In this document: positions 1 through 11,228 of the stretch, one piece after another
Numbering within the stretch: the first letter of the stretch is position 1
How the letters are laid out: every line of letters begins with the position of its first letter
NCBI GenBank assembly: GCA_000310025.1
Contig: FN649753.1
Span: 1,191,210-1,228,796 of the forward strand
From: Ectocarpus siliculosus
Taxonomy: Eukaryota > Sar > Phaeophyceae > Ectocarpales > Ectocarpaceae
Direction of reading: 5' to 3'
Length of the DNA: 37,587 bases
The notes under the pieces: model-generated
Seen by the model: only the letters and a program-made list of their open reading frames with translations
The model's database searches: none
Told to the model about the DNA's origin: nothing
Program-made: the position numbers and the translations under genes

Positions 1-359
1 GGGGGGGGTGGTAAAAAAAAAAGGGGTTTTTTTTCGCGGGCCAAGACCCCCCCGTGGACAGGGGTTTTTTTTTTGGCCCTTCGAGCCCAAGAATATGGGA
101 CGGGCCCCCCCCCCCCCCCCCCCTTGGGCCCTTTTCCATTCCCAAACGGGGTTCGAGGGGTTTTTTGGTTCAAGGAAAACCCGGGCCGCCCCCCCCCCGT
201 TTTTGTGGGGATGGGGGGTCTGGGTTTAAAAAATTGCGGGAGGCCGGGTTTAGGCACCCCCCCCCCCCCCCCCCCCCCCGACCACCCCATAACACATCGA
301 CGGTTTTCCCTTCCCCCCAAGCACCACCATCGCCGCCACCCACAGCCAAAACTGGGCCC
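1..359. other. Homopolymer-rich low-quality scaffold end
   Basis: This stretch is dominated by homopolymer runs: poly-G at 1-8, poly-A, poly-T, a C run at 105-123 and another at 257-279. It looks like an unpolished read end more than biology. The open frames crossing it read as Pro/Gly/Phe low-complexity peptides and should not be called genes. It lies just past the stop codon of the acyltransferase gene and may contain its damaged 3' untranslated region. Confidence 0.7.
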
Positions 360-3300
360 CTAGTGCTTGGACTGCAGCTGCTTCTTCTTCTGTCTCCTAC
401 CCATCGACTCCAGGTTGCGGAAGGGGGCTTCCACCAGCAGGTGCAGCCCGGTGCCTCCCAGGAACGTCCCGAACACGATCCCCATATACGTCACGGCGAA
501 CTCGAGCCCCGTCAGCTCGATGGGCTGGTCGCGCGTCCCGTACAGCAGCGTCAGCAGGAGGGTGTGGAACAGGTACGTGCAGTAGGTCAGCCTCGAGAGG
601 CTCGTCCACCCGGGCCGCGTCAGCAGCCAGTTCACCAGCCCGCCGTGCCCGCAGAAGCAGAGCATGCACATGAGCGCCAGGCCGAGCGCCCACGTCGGCC
701 GCCCGAACGCCAGGTACAGGTGGTCCGCCCACGGCGGCAGGTTGGGGTTCTTGGCGTCCTGGTAGTCCCAGTACGTGCCGTACACCGGCAGTCCCATCAG
801 CGCGGCCGACAGCAGCGCCACAACCACCGCCGGCCAGTAGACGTACTTCCCGGGCTTCGCGAGGCGCTCCAGGGGGTTCTTGGCGGCCTGTTCGGTGCCG
901 TCTCCGTTGGTGATGCTGCCGCTGCCGTTGGCGGCGCTGCCGTTCGCGCCGGCGCCGGCGGCGTCGCCGCCGCCCGCGGCGGAAGACCCGATGCGGCCGC
1001 GGAAGTGTGTGTGCCACGCCATCCCGCACAGCATGCCCACGAGGTAGACCGAGCACCGGGACCACGGGACGGCGTAGACGGTGCCCCACCCGTCCGAGTT
1101 CACCACCCGGGTGAAGATCGAGAAGCTAACCTGCTGGAAGAACCCGTAGTACACGAAGGTGAACACGCAGCTCAGGACCGCGGCGACGAAGACGAGCGTG
1201 GCGCTGAGGCGAGGCCGGCGGTGGTAGAGGGCCACGGTCGGCACGCCGAGCAGGAAGTACATGGTGTCGTCGGCCAGGTACCAGCTGACGCCGGTGCAGC
1301 CGTCGCTCAGGGGCGGCCAGGGGAAAATGCTCGAGACGTACGCGATCTCTGTCCACCAGTACCTGATCCGAACGGTCGCGGAGGGGGACGAAGAACGAGG
1401 ATTGATTTAGTTTCACCAATTCATTCCGCGGCCATGTTATGGCCATGGTTTGGCTTTAATTTTGTTCGGGGGGAGGGGGGGGGGGGTATACTCATAGTCG
1501 TGCATGCCGTAGTCTTTAGACCACTGACCTCGCATCCCTACAAAGCCGGGACGGAGCATGCCGGGTTCTCACCGGACCAGGCTCTCACATCACCAAGCGC
1601 GTTCGGGGGGGCGGGGGCGGGGTTATAGCGTTTGAACAAGTCAACTTAATTGAATCTTCCAAAACCTAGGGCCATTTGACCACAAGGCTTCAACGTCCGA
1701 AGTCGCTCTTCCAAAACACCATGGTGATACAGGGATAGACGCCATGCACCACAGAAAAGTTGTGATTGCCTCAAGGTCCCCTGCATCCGCCCATCCTGTT
1801 AGGGCCTAAATTACGCAGGAGAGAGGAGATGGAAAATGCGGGGCAATCGTCAAAGCCATTCTGTACGAATACGGAAAAAAACTGACGCTGTTCAGCAAGG
1901 ACATTGAATTCATCATCTATTGTGCGGGCTAGCACGGCAACATAGAATACTCGCCGACCAGGGTAATGATGGATTGCAGATAATAAATCATCGTGTGTGG
2001 CAAGAAAATCTAATCCGTTCGTTTCTTGCTGGGTGTTTGATTACAGATGGAAAACTTTTTGTTCTTTCAAACAAAACAAACAAGGCCATGCTGCTGCTGT
2101 TGCGTCTGACACAAGCACATCGAAGAACGCCTCGCGTAGCGTGGAAAGCCAGGCAAAAGTGTAGAGTAACTCGGCCATGTATGATATGCAATGAGGAATA
2201 AAACAAAAACAGCATGGGTGGCACACTCTCGATGAGATTACTCGCGTTTGAACCTATTGAAAGCCGAAACATAAAAAGACTGGAGGCACTTTCTAAATCT
2301 CTGACGACGTTATTGATTTCCTCCCAGCTCAACTTCCAAGAACTTTTCCCCGGGTTTGTAGGTTGGGAGTATAGACACAGGATCGGAACACCACGAACAT
2401 CAGACAAAAAAAACTCACAGCCAACCTGCTGATTCTCAAAAACTGGATCACAAGTCAGATAAGCCGGCCGATCACGGACGTCTTGGGGACCAAGAAACCA
2501 CGGCCAACTCGGGATTCGGAGATAACAACGTTGGGGATACTTTCAACTCTTTACGCAACACAACGTACAATGCAAAAAACCACGACACATCAGAACGAAA
2601 CGCAACACGCAGTAGCCTACGCAGCAAAATTGATTAAGCAAACATATGGGATAAAGTATTCAATCCGTGCTTTGGGGTTGGGGTTAGGGTGAGGGATAGG
2701 GTCTGCGTGCCCTCTCCCTATTCTTTTTCTAGATACAACAATAGATACACTTAAAGTACTGCGTAGGCGGTCCCACACCGTTCACATCCCTCTATAACGC
2801 ATGGTACATACGAAAGTGAAAGCAAGGTACCGCCGAGTACAACTAAAAATAAAACTTTACAGCAGTACTTCTTTTCTCACTTTCGGCAAGATTCCGCCTG
2901 AGCGTGAGCGACGGGCCACCAGCTGGCGCCCTCGCCGAGAAGAGGCAGCACCTTCCAGAACATGAGGGTCACGAACAGGAGCGTCGGCGTCAGCCGCAGG
3001 TACCGGTGGATGTACGCCTTCATCATCCATCCCTTCCCCATGCCACCGCTGCCCACGCTGCCGGTAAGCGAGCCGTTTTCGAGCTTAGGGAGGAGCACGC
3101 TGCTCAGGAGGAAGCCAGACATGAGGAAGAAGCTGTCGACAGCCATGAAGCCCCCGGGGATGACCTGTGCCGACAACCTGCGAGCACACCATGGCGGTGG
3201 ATGCGCAAACGTCGCGGGTGCGGGGGGGGGGTTGAGTATCATGGACAGGGGTGCGACTCGTCGGAGCATACCGCGAGAGGCAAATATGCAAAAAATGAGT

Positions 3301-5955
3301 ACACTCTTTTTCTAGCACGTTTCCAGCAACTCCACTCGATATCGCTCGTGCCATCTCTCCAGGTAGAGCCTGGAAATTTTCCTCCCGTCACTCATTCACA
3401 AGAAGCCTTCGCTGAGCCGTCCCAACCTCCCTCGCTGCTGTGGGGCACCGTCGTACAATAGCTACTACCGGGGGGGGGGGGAGGAGATTCTCCGTCCTTT
3501 GTCGAGCAACAAGTCCATTGACATGGGCATCCCCCCGAAGCGGCGGTTGCAGGCCAACCGGCGGGGGCACGGCGTGATTCGGACACGCGAACAGCAGTCG
3601 CGAGTAACTAAATACTTGTACTGAGACCACCGGGGCGACCACCATATGAGGACCGCAAAACTCTAGTAAGACCGGGTTTGGTGTTCACTACCGTCTGAAA
3701 CAGCAGTTTCTTCGTGTGTGCGGACGTTCTGCATCTAGACGATATGTACTTCCTTAGGATCGAAAATACGAACACGTTGCGCGGTAGTTTGCGTGACTCA
3801 CGTACGTACCACCCTTTGCGGCGTCTCAGGTACCCCACAGGTGCGCGGGGACCCAGCGATGTCTAAAATACTCTCTAGTAACTATCAACCATCAACCACA
3901 GAGGCCAACAGGATAAAAATGACTACCGCCGAGGAGGACACGTGTCTGTCTAGTGGAGGCCTGTTCACGGTTGCACTTCAATTCAAGAATTTGTAAAAGT
4001 AAAAGTCATTGCCACAAAGGAGACGAGAACAAAGACAGCAGGAGAGAGCGAATAAAAGCGGATGCTTCCTACGATTGCATCTACGTATGCTATCTGCACC
4101 AAGAATGGGATTGGATTGCTGGAAAGCGACACCCTCCTTGTGCGTAATCGTGTGGACGGGAGCGAACGTGCGGACGGCTGCTGTGTCTCTCCTGTGGTTC
4201 ATACAACTACGGGCGCGGTGCGAGGACATGTCAAGTTACCATTGCACAGACTTGAAACAAGAGGCGTGGTCGATTTTCGATTTTCAAATTTCAAACAACT
4301 CAACTTTTGCGGGCGTCCCCCGAGAAACAAATCAGATCAGCGGCCAAATGCACCCTCCGCCACGCGACGCAAACGTGTGCAAACAGCAAAGACAGCTCTC
4401 CGCACCGATACGTAACCAAATACTGCCGTAGGAACCAGCGGTGGGGTTTAAAGTTGCAATTGCTCTTGTGTGCCCGCTCACGTGGCCGGCCGTTAGGTCA
4501 GGATTCGAGAAAAAAACGACAATATACATACCTCGCCAAGAACCCTTTTCCGCCCTGCGGCAGCACGGCGATGGTGTTCGTGAATCCGGGCCCGCCCCCG
4601 GTGACGTTGTAGGCGAAGGTGTGCCCCAAGACCACCCACATCATGGACATCGTCCGCACGCCGTCCAGAGCCGGGAACTCGTCCGCCACGCGCGGCGGGG
4701 CGAGCAGGCTGTTGGTGTTGATGATGAGGGAGAAGCACTGAAGGCGGTCGTACGACCACCGCCCCCACTCGCTCTTGCGCATCCGCCGCAGCCGCGCCAG
4801 GACCCTGCTCTCGCCGCTCCCGCCTTGCTCCACGCCCTGCTGCTGCTGCTGCTGCCCGTCGCCGGCGGCGGGGGTTCCCTCTTCCGCAATCGCTGCCGCA
4901 TCCGCGGGGGAGAGGAGGGGCTGCCGCGCGGGGTCTCCGGTGTACGGGGCGTCCGGCGACGGCACCTCCTCCTCGGCGTGCTTGTCTCCGCCGTCCTTGC
5001 TCTCCTCGCCGGTGCTGCTGCTGCCCCTCCGCGGCCAGGACATGGGCGTGGCCGTGATGAGGGCGTCGGTGATGGGGCAGAAGACAGCCGTCCCCATCGC
5101 GCCGCTGCCGGTGGTGGCGCGCGCCGCCCGCTCCGCCGGGCCCACGCGGCGCTTACGGTTGGCCGCGCTCGTCTTAGCGCCCCCGGACTCGGCCTTCTGC
5201 TTGGAGTGACGGCGGGAGTAGAAGTCGACCGCCGTGCCCGCCAGCACCAGGACCACCAGCACGCCGATGAGAGCGAACACGGCGATGGTGCCCATGTCGG
5301 GTCGCACGCGGAGCTCTTCCCCGCACGAGATCGACGGCCCGCCCAAGACGCCGCTGGCACCGCCTCCTCCCCCGTTTCGAAGGCCTTGCCCCAAGTGTAC
5401 AAAATTGGGGTCGAAGCCGCCCGCACCGTCCGAAATGTTCGCAATTACGGCCCCGACGAACGCGGAGTCGCAGCTCTTGGGGAGGCACAGCCCGATCGAC
5501 GCGAACAGGGGCGCCTGGGCCACGCAGTAGTGCGCATCCTGAACGTCGACGCATGCCGTCGGGGAGCCGCGGTCGTTGAGATGATACTGGTCCATGTACG
5601 TTCGGTATTCCTCGAGTGCAGGGTCGGTTGAGTTGTCCAGCGATCCCTGCAGAATCGAGAGCGCCTCGTACACGTGACCGCTGTTGTAGGACAGAAGGGT
5701 CGCGTGCTCGACCGTCGCGTCCATGAGGTCCTGCCGGCACTGGGAGAACTCCGGCTGGTCGTGCACGACGGCGCACACCTGTTCACAGACCGCCGATGGT
5801 CCCGATGCCGAAAACGTGTCCCCACATCGGGAGGAGCACAACGCTGCATGATCATGTTCAACTGCCGCCGCCTGCACTGACGCTTCTATCGCGCTGGCAG
5901 TCGCGAAAATGGCAGCCACCGCAGCTGCATGCGGTGGTAATGCTGCTAACCTCAT
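360..5955 (-). CDS. NRF-6-like acyltransferase-3 (AT3) membrane protein, 3 exons
   Basis: The gene is on the minus strand with exons 5955-4532, 3177-2881 and 1362-360. Donors are GTATGT and GTGAGA, acceptors are CAG, and the joined length is 908 codons (907 aa plus stop). Residues 1-29 look like a signal peptide. Residues about 40-225 form a Cys-rich luminal region typical of the NRF (nose resistant to fluoxetine) N-terminal domain, with CGDTF, CLPKSCDS and NxS/T sites. A membrane helix lies near 228-248. Next comes a roughly 150-residue charged, Ala/Gln-rich cytosolic insert. AT3 then begins near 405, with LDGVR and the conserved His445 in VVLGHTFAY. Exon 2 adds VDSFFLMSGFLLS and YIHRYLRLTP, and exon 3 adds KYWWTEIAYVSS and SWYLADDTMYFLLG plus further membrane helices. 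The family moves acyl groups across or at membranes; the substrate here is unknown. The start at 5955 was chosen because the signal peptide begins there; an in-frame extension to 6117 is possible. Confidence 0.88.
1363..2880 (-). other. Intron 2 of the AT3 gene
   Basis: This 1.5-kb intron is bounded by AAA|GTGAGA at 2881/2880 and CAG|G at 1363/1362, and splicing restores the Lys of KYWW. It is more AT-rich than the exons. A 139-residue open frame lies at 1988-2407 on the minus strand, and an ATG-less open stretch at about 2377-2637 on the plus strand. I recognise neither, and neither has convincing splice signals. A telomere-like G-rich run with one TTAGGG lies at 2673-2701. Confidence 0.7.
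2673..2701 (+). repeat. Telomere-like G-rich interstitial run
   Basis: This short run carries variants of TTGGGG, TTAGGG and GATAGGG inside intron 2 of the AT3 gene. It is degenerate and only a few units long, so it may be chance or an old interstitial telomeric insertion. Confidence 0.35.
3178..4531 (-). other. Intron 1 of the AT3 gene
   Basis: The intron is bounded by AG|GTATGT at 4532/4531 and a CAG acceptor at 3179-3178. An alternative acceptor (ACAG before GTCATCC, near 3163) would break the reading frame, which is why the upstream acceptor was chosen. A G run occupies 3470-3481. I see no gene inside; the short open frames do not resemble known proteins. Confidence 0.65.
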
Positions 5956-7053
5956 ATCAGCCGCCCCGCCCCTGCAGGCCTTCGAGAGCACGGTAAGTGA
6001 TAAGGGAGTGACGTCGCCGATTGAATGACGGACGGAAAGGAGGGAGAGGGAAGAGGGAAGAGGGTAGAGAGAGAGGCACACCAGTAGGGGTGGAAACCTG
6101 AAATTAAATAAAAACATTTTTCAACTAGGATATACGGGCTGATTCCCAGCTGCGTCCTCCCGCCGTGGGGGCGGTTGGTCGCAGGTCGGCGCTGTACGGA
6201 CTTGCTTGGTGTAGGGCCTAGCAACTCGTTAGGGACCTACCGCTTCACAAGAAGGGAAAGACTTTCGCGTGGTGTCCCGCGGAGGCGTCTAGAGGTATGA
6301 TGCCAGTGTTTGTCTCAGTACATGGGGGGGAGAAGCAAATGACATGGCAACCTCATCGATCACTTGCAGCCAGAAATATACTCCCGAAGGACATAGACGA
6401 CGACTTGATCGATCACACATGAAGAGAAAGCTGGGAGAAGAGTAGAGAGCCGCTGCGCCCTGTCCGCAACAACAAGCCTCGTGCCGTGGTGCTCCAGGCC
6501 AGTCCACAGGGACGGCTCGATGGAAAAGTTCGAAAAAGGAGGAGTGCACTGAAGATCATGATTTTTGCGCACCTGGTCTATTGATTATTATAGTCTAAAT
6601 GTAGGCAAGATCCTCTAAATTCTGCTGTTGTGAGCGTGCATGTGCAGTACAAGTTTCCCTCTTCACGTTTTCGGTGTATGCATACAATATCTGCTTTTTC
6701 TGTAGCACAGGTGAAGCAGGGAGCGGGAGACCGGCGGGCAAAAACCGTGCATATTGTTGGATCTTACTCTCCGCGACATGGGTAGAATGTGTGCATGGCA
6801 CATGGCTATCACAAGGGATAAAAACAAGGAAGAACGTTCGTTCCCGCATGACAAAAGGCGGATGGATGCACGCGATTCAACACTGGTGGGTTGCTGCATA
6901 ACAGACCGGCTGCTACAACAGCCACAGCAGTGCTTCACACACACAGCAGCAACCAACTTGCTCGAACCGCTTTGTTTACGATGATGACTCGCCAATGCCA
7001 TCCATTCGTATGCATGTGACAGAAATATGACAACAATGGGTCGTTGGTATAGA

Positions 7054-7260
7054 CTACATGAACACGCTCTCTTTTCCATACCCCACTCCGAACTCCAACC
7101 CCAACTCTTCGGCATCCGTCTGCTGCGAGGTGCCCGGCGCCGTGTAATTACGGCGGATACCGGCGTTGTCGCAGAAAGCGATGAAGTCGCGGCTGATGAA
7201 TTCCACCCCGTTGTCCATCCGGAAAGATCGAGCTCTGAGGGATTTAGATCCCCCGGAAGT
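7054..7260 (-). pseudogene. Ty1/copia-type retrotransposon integrase fragment
   Basis: The minus strand reads, in one frame, FRMDNGVEFISRDFIAF followed by CDNAGIRRNYTAPGTSQQ before running into divergent sequence and a TAG stop at 7056-7054. This matches the end of the copia integrase core: the second catalytic Asp in a DNGxEF context, the FC...GI stretch and the YTAPGTPQQNG-like block. The expected final Glu region (GVAER-like) has decayed to TDAEEL. There is no gag, protease, reverse transcriptase or LTR nearby, so this is a short dead relic. The frame is open for roughly 65 codons, so the insertion is not extremely old. Confidence 0.72.
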
Positions 7261-7375
7261 GGCACCGGACTTGCTACACTACCGCTGTTATGCGAGTGAC
7301 TGGAGAGTACCAAAGACGTACAGGGATGCAGTGAACTCATAGTATGGACACTTGTGGGATCCCTCAGAGCTCGGT
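7225..7375. repeat. Short inverted repeat beside the copia relic
   Basis: The sequence GAGCTCTGAGGGAT at about 7229-7242 recurs in inverted orientation near 7354-7368 as ATCCCTCAGAGCTC, with further matching flanking bases. The two arms are about 110 bp apart. This suggests that part of the retroelement was duplicated in reverse, or a rearrangement at insertion. Confidence 0.5.
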
Positions 7376-8993
7376 CGATATCGTCGCGGGTGGCGCACGC
7401 AGATGGGACTTGTTCACGCAGTCCTTCTCTTTTTTATGCCCCTCCGCTCTCGCCCCCCCGGCTCCGCTCCTCCACGCCCACCGGCTGAACTCGGAATCTC
7501 CCTTCGCCCTCCATCCATGATGCTGCGGGTGGTGAGAGTCGACAGGAGCGTTGCCTTGTCCTGTAGGGATACAAGCCCGTAGCGGTGGGTGGGAGCGTCG
7601 CCGCTCCCGCCGGGTGACGTTCTTCCATGGGAACATACCGCCGTACCATCCACTTGGTATTGCTACAATTATATCTATCAACGCAGCTGAGCCGAGGAGA
7701 GTTGTTCACCGTCTGCACTATCTTGGAGGCATCATGTGTTGTATACCATCTCCGTAGATCACGCTTACATTTCAAAGTCACGTGTATCGAACTTCCCGCT
7801 GCCTACACCCATGCATCGGCTTGCGCCAGCTTCACGGCGCAGAGTACATGTGTTTCCGAGATCGGAACGGATGTCTTGAGCAAAAGTTAGGTACATACCA
7901 CCAATTTTGGTGGCTACAGCAGTCGACGCAAATTTCGGTGTATGTATCTACTAGTCTAACTGACGGACACGTGGTGCTGGCAAATTGCATCAGCAGTATG
8001 CATAAGAGTTTCAATACAAGAGATAAAAATCAAGGCAAGCATTTGCAGTAGGAAAACGGAAAAAACAGCTTCTGCATGGCCTTCCTCCTCTGTGACCCAG
8101 GCTGGTGCGTCAAGAATTAGCTGTTACCCAAAGGTATATGGACCCAGGTTCAGAATGAATGGGATGATGGGCGCGAGGCCAGTCCACACCCGGTATTGGA
8201 TTGACTCGGACCCTGGATCTTGTGCTGAAAGTGCCCACAGCTTCTCAAGGCTCACAGCAATATTCCAGTGCTTCAGCTGGAACAAGCAAACGCTAGGATA
8301 ATTTCAGATCGATCGCGTTGCGTGAAAGAGAGAAGGGTTCGATCCCAATGCGTGCTTGAGAATAGAGAGGAAGAGATTTGGGAGACCACAAGTGGCGGGT
8401 TGAATTCTACACGTGTGGCGTACGTTATGGTGTGTTGTGCGAAGTACATACCACAAAAACTATCACATCCAGCTCGGACATTCAGAACATGTGTAGCGCA
8501 GGGCGTGAGTAAACCAAATCTTTTCCGCCGCGAATCGTGCGTGCTTTCAGTGAACGTCTCTCCTTTCCCTGCGAGATGAGATTATGGTTTCATGGCCAGT
8601 CATTACCACCGTCAGATAGACAGGTCAATGAACGTGGGGTTCGCGGAGAATACAAATCTCGCCGAAGCACCTACGCTATAGACAAACCTTTTGACGCGCA
8701 AATCGGCGCCACCGGCCCGCATTACGAAAAAACGATGCTCCTCCTTTCTCTTACATTTGCCATGTGATGCAGTGTTAGGAGATAAACAGGCGTTTCTGTC
8801 AGAGTTACCCCAAGAAGAATTCTGGGAGCTCTGGATCGGTCGTACACTACTCGTTTCTTCGTGTGCAGTGTGCGTAACCCCCCCCCCCCCCCCAACCCCA
8901 AACCCTCCCTTCCACGACTCCTCTTGCCACGCACGCAGCAGCAGCAGCAGCAGCGGCAGCAGTGCCGTAAACGCGGAGAGGTCTGCAACGACC

Positions 8994-11195
8994 ATGCCGC
9001 CCACACGGCCCCTTTCGACACCCTGTCGGTACGGCTACAACTGCACCAGACCCGACTGCTTCTACGCCCACCCCAAGGACATGCACAAGGATCGGCCAAA
9101 GGACGAGAGGCCGCTGTGCACCTTCGGCAGCGGATGCTTCAGGAAGGTGATGATGGTAGAGATCGGGGGAAACATCGCACTACATAGGTCGAGATCACGC
9201 TGTCGCGTGTGTTGATGTGGTAAAACCCCGTGCTTTGCTCCCGTTCTTTTCAAGGCTCATATCGGTATGCCTTTTGTGAGGTCTGCAATGTTTACGGCGG
9301 TATCCAGCCATCAAGGAAAATGTATTTGTGTTGGGTTTGTTAACCCTCCTAGCCCTAGTACTGGAAGCCCAAATGGGGACACTTCGGAGACACAGCACTC
9401 AAATGCCTATTTTACCGCACTGTAGTCACCCTAGACTCCGCTGTGTGCAACGCACGTGAGAACCCTTGGTCTATGGCTGAGGTGGTACGCTGTGTGATAT
9501 GCTGTGCGATGCCTCTCCTGGGCCTCATGGGCCGTAAAACTGTACATCGCCTGGTACTGGAAGAATTTGCTGACTTGTCTTCAGTGAAAAGTGTCCCCAC
9601 GTGTTTTTGGGACACATTTCACACTGAAGCCAAGTCCCCCTTTGTCTGGCAAGGAGCTCCGATTCTTTGGAGGGACTGTAGCCCCTCGACCAATGGCTGA
9701 CAAACATATTGTTCACTCTTTTTTTGCGGAGGGACTGGGTACTATGATAGGAGGGTTACTTGGCCACCCTATTATAGTGGTTTTCGTTCGGGGCCTTCCC
9801 CTCGCCTCCCTGCCTCTGACCGAGAAGTACCGCGTGCGAAGCCCCCGGCAATCACATACACGATCAATCAGCAATTTTTGAGGACAAGACCCCTGTTTTT
9901 GGGATATGAGCGCAGAGGTCTCTACGGCGTTTCGGTAGAATATCCAGAGGAAACGGCGGGAGTATAATAGCTCCCCATCCAATGAAGGATAGAGCAAGGT
10001 AGGACCTCGGTAGCCCTTGGTAGTTCTCCTCCTTGCAGGCCAACTTGGCCACCTTCTGCTCTTTTTCTGACAGCAAGGCACAGCAGGCGCTGCTGCTGTC
10101 CCGCAAGAGATTGATTGTATACTGAATACTGTAGCCAAGTGAGTCCGTCGTCGCCGGCCTTTCAGATTGTACAACGCGATCTTCAACGCCAAATTGCCCA
10201 GAAAGGTTCCTGAAGCTTCCCGCCAAAAGCGGCTCCTACAGTACCTCCGTCCGTCCAGACTCTCGTCACTTGCTGCAAGTAATCAGAAATGGTGCAGGAG
10301 GTCGGCGGGTACGTAGTGGGTTTGTCAGGAGTGATGGAACTCGAGAGTTTCTTTCTGAGGGGACGTTCCCATCCACGGACAAGAAAGTCAGTGCCTGACA
10401 TGCCCCAACACTTGATTGTCGCCGCACACGACAACAGCGGTATGTCGGGCAAAGCTGTATAGCGAATTTGCTGCTTGCTGGCGGCCATCAGAAGCTGCAA
10501 GGAAAGGGCAACCGTAGCGACCCTCTCAAAAGTTTATTGAGGTCGAGATTGAGGGTGATGGACTCGGGATGGGCCAGCCTCGGATGGTAGCCTTCCTCGG
10601 AAGTCTGCAGCTAGGCAGGGTAGCTCTTCCAGGCAAGCTGTCCCTTCCCTTTCGGATGTGGCTGCTGCTGGTGTTTTCCGCACTCTTTGGCGAAACGGCT
10701 CTTTTTCGGCTCCCTCCCCTCCTTGGCTTCCGCGCCCTGTTCCGGCTCTCCCCCCCCCCCCCCCTGGCCAATTTGGCGGGGCCCCTGTTTTTGTTCTGCT
10801 GCACTTGCTGCTGCAGCTCCGGGTGTTCCGCGTCGTCACAGGCTGTTGCGTTTTTAGACCTTCGTTCCGGCCCTCCGTTTACACCCCTCTTCAGAACCTT
10901 CCCTTCTCTACCCCGCTTTTGACAACCAAACCAACACCGATGCGGCTTGTGAACGTTTTCGCTCCAACAGGTATGCCACAACGACCACCCCAACGGACGC
11001 ATTATGGACCAGCTGAGAGCGAGCATTGACTACTGCTCGTCGTGGATGCTGGTGAGACCGCACGAGCTGGTGCGGGTTTCCGCCGCGTTCCAGGCGGCGT
11101 TTCCAGCGCCCAACGACGGCAAGGACCGGTGCGACTTCGTGGCTGCCGTTCCTGTGAGGTTGGCGTACAACGACTGGCAGGTGAGTTTTTTGTCG

Positions 11196-11228
<33 letters not shown>

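Larger units (their letters stand above)
5956..8993. other. Intergenic spacer between divergent genes
   Basis: This 3-kb region separates the 5' end of the AT3 gene (minus) from the first recognised exon of the CCCH gene (plus), so it should hold both promoters. No TATA box or other promoter motif stands out. It contains the decayed copia integrase fragment at 7054-7260. Just before the CCCH exon, 8878-8939 is a pyrimidine-rich tract ending in CAG, which looks like an intron 3' end. The CCCH gene may therefore have an unrecognised upstream exon here. Confidence 0.5.

Noticed and set aside
54-1628. Plus-strand 524-codon open frame over the AT3 exon
   Set aside because: It starts in homopolymer junk and reads the GC-rich antisense of the recognisable acyltransferase exon.
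1988-2407. 139-codon minus-strand frame as a gene nested in the AT3 intron
   Set aside because: No recognisable motif, and base composition matches the surrounding intron, so there is not enough support for a gene.
4441-5631. Plus-strand 396-codon open frame
   Set aside because: It is antisense to the NRF/AT3 first exon, is rich in Arg/Ala/Gly by composition, and has no known motif.
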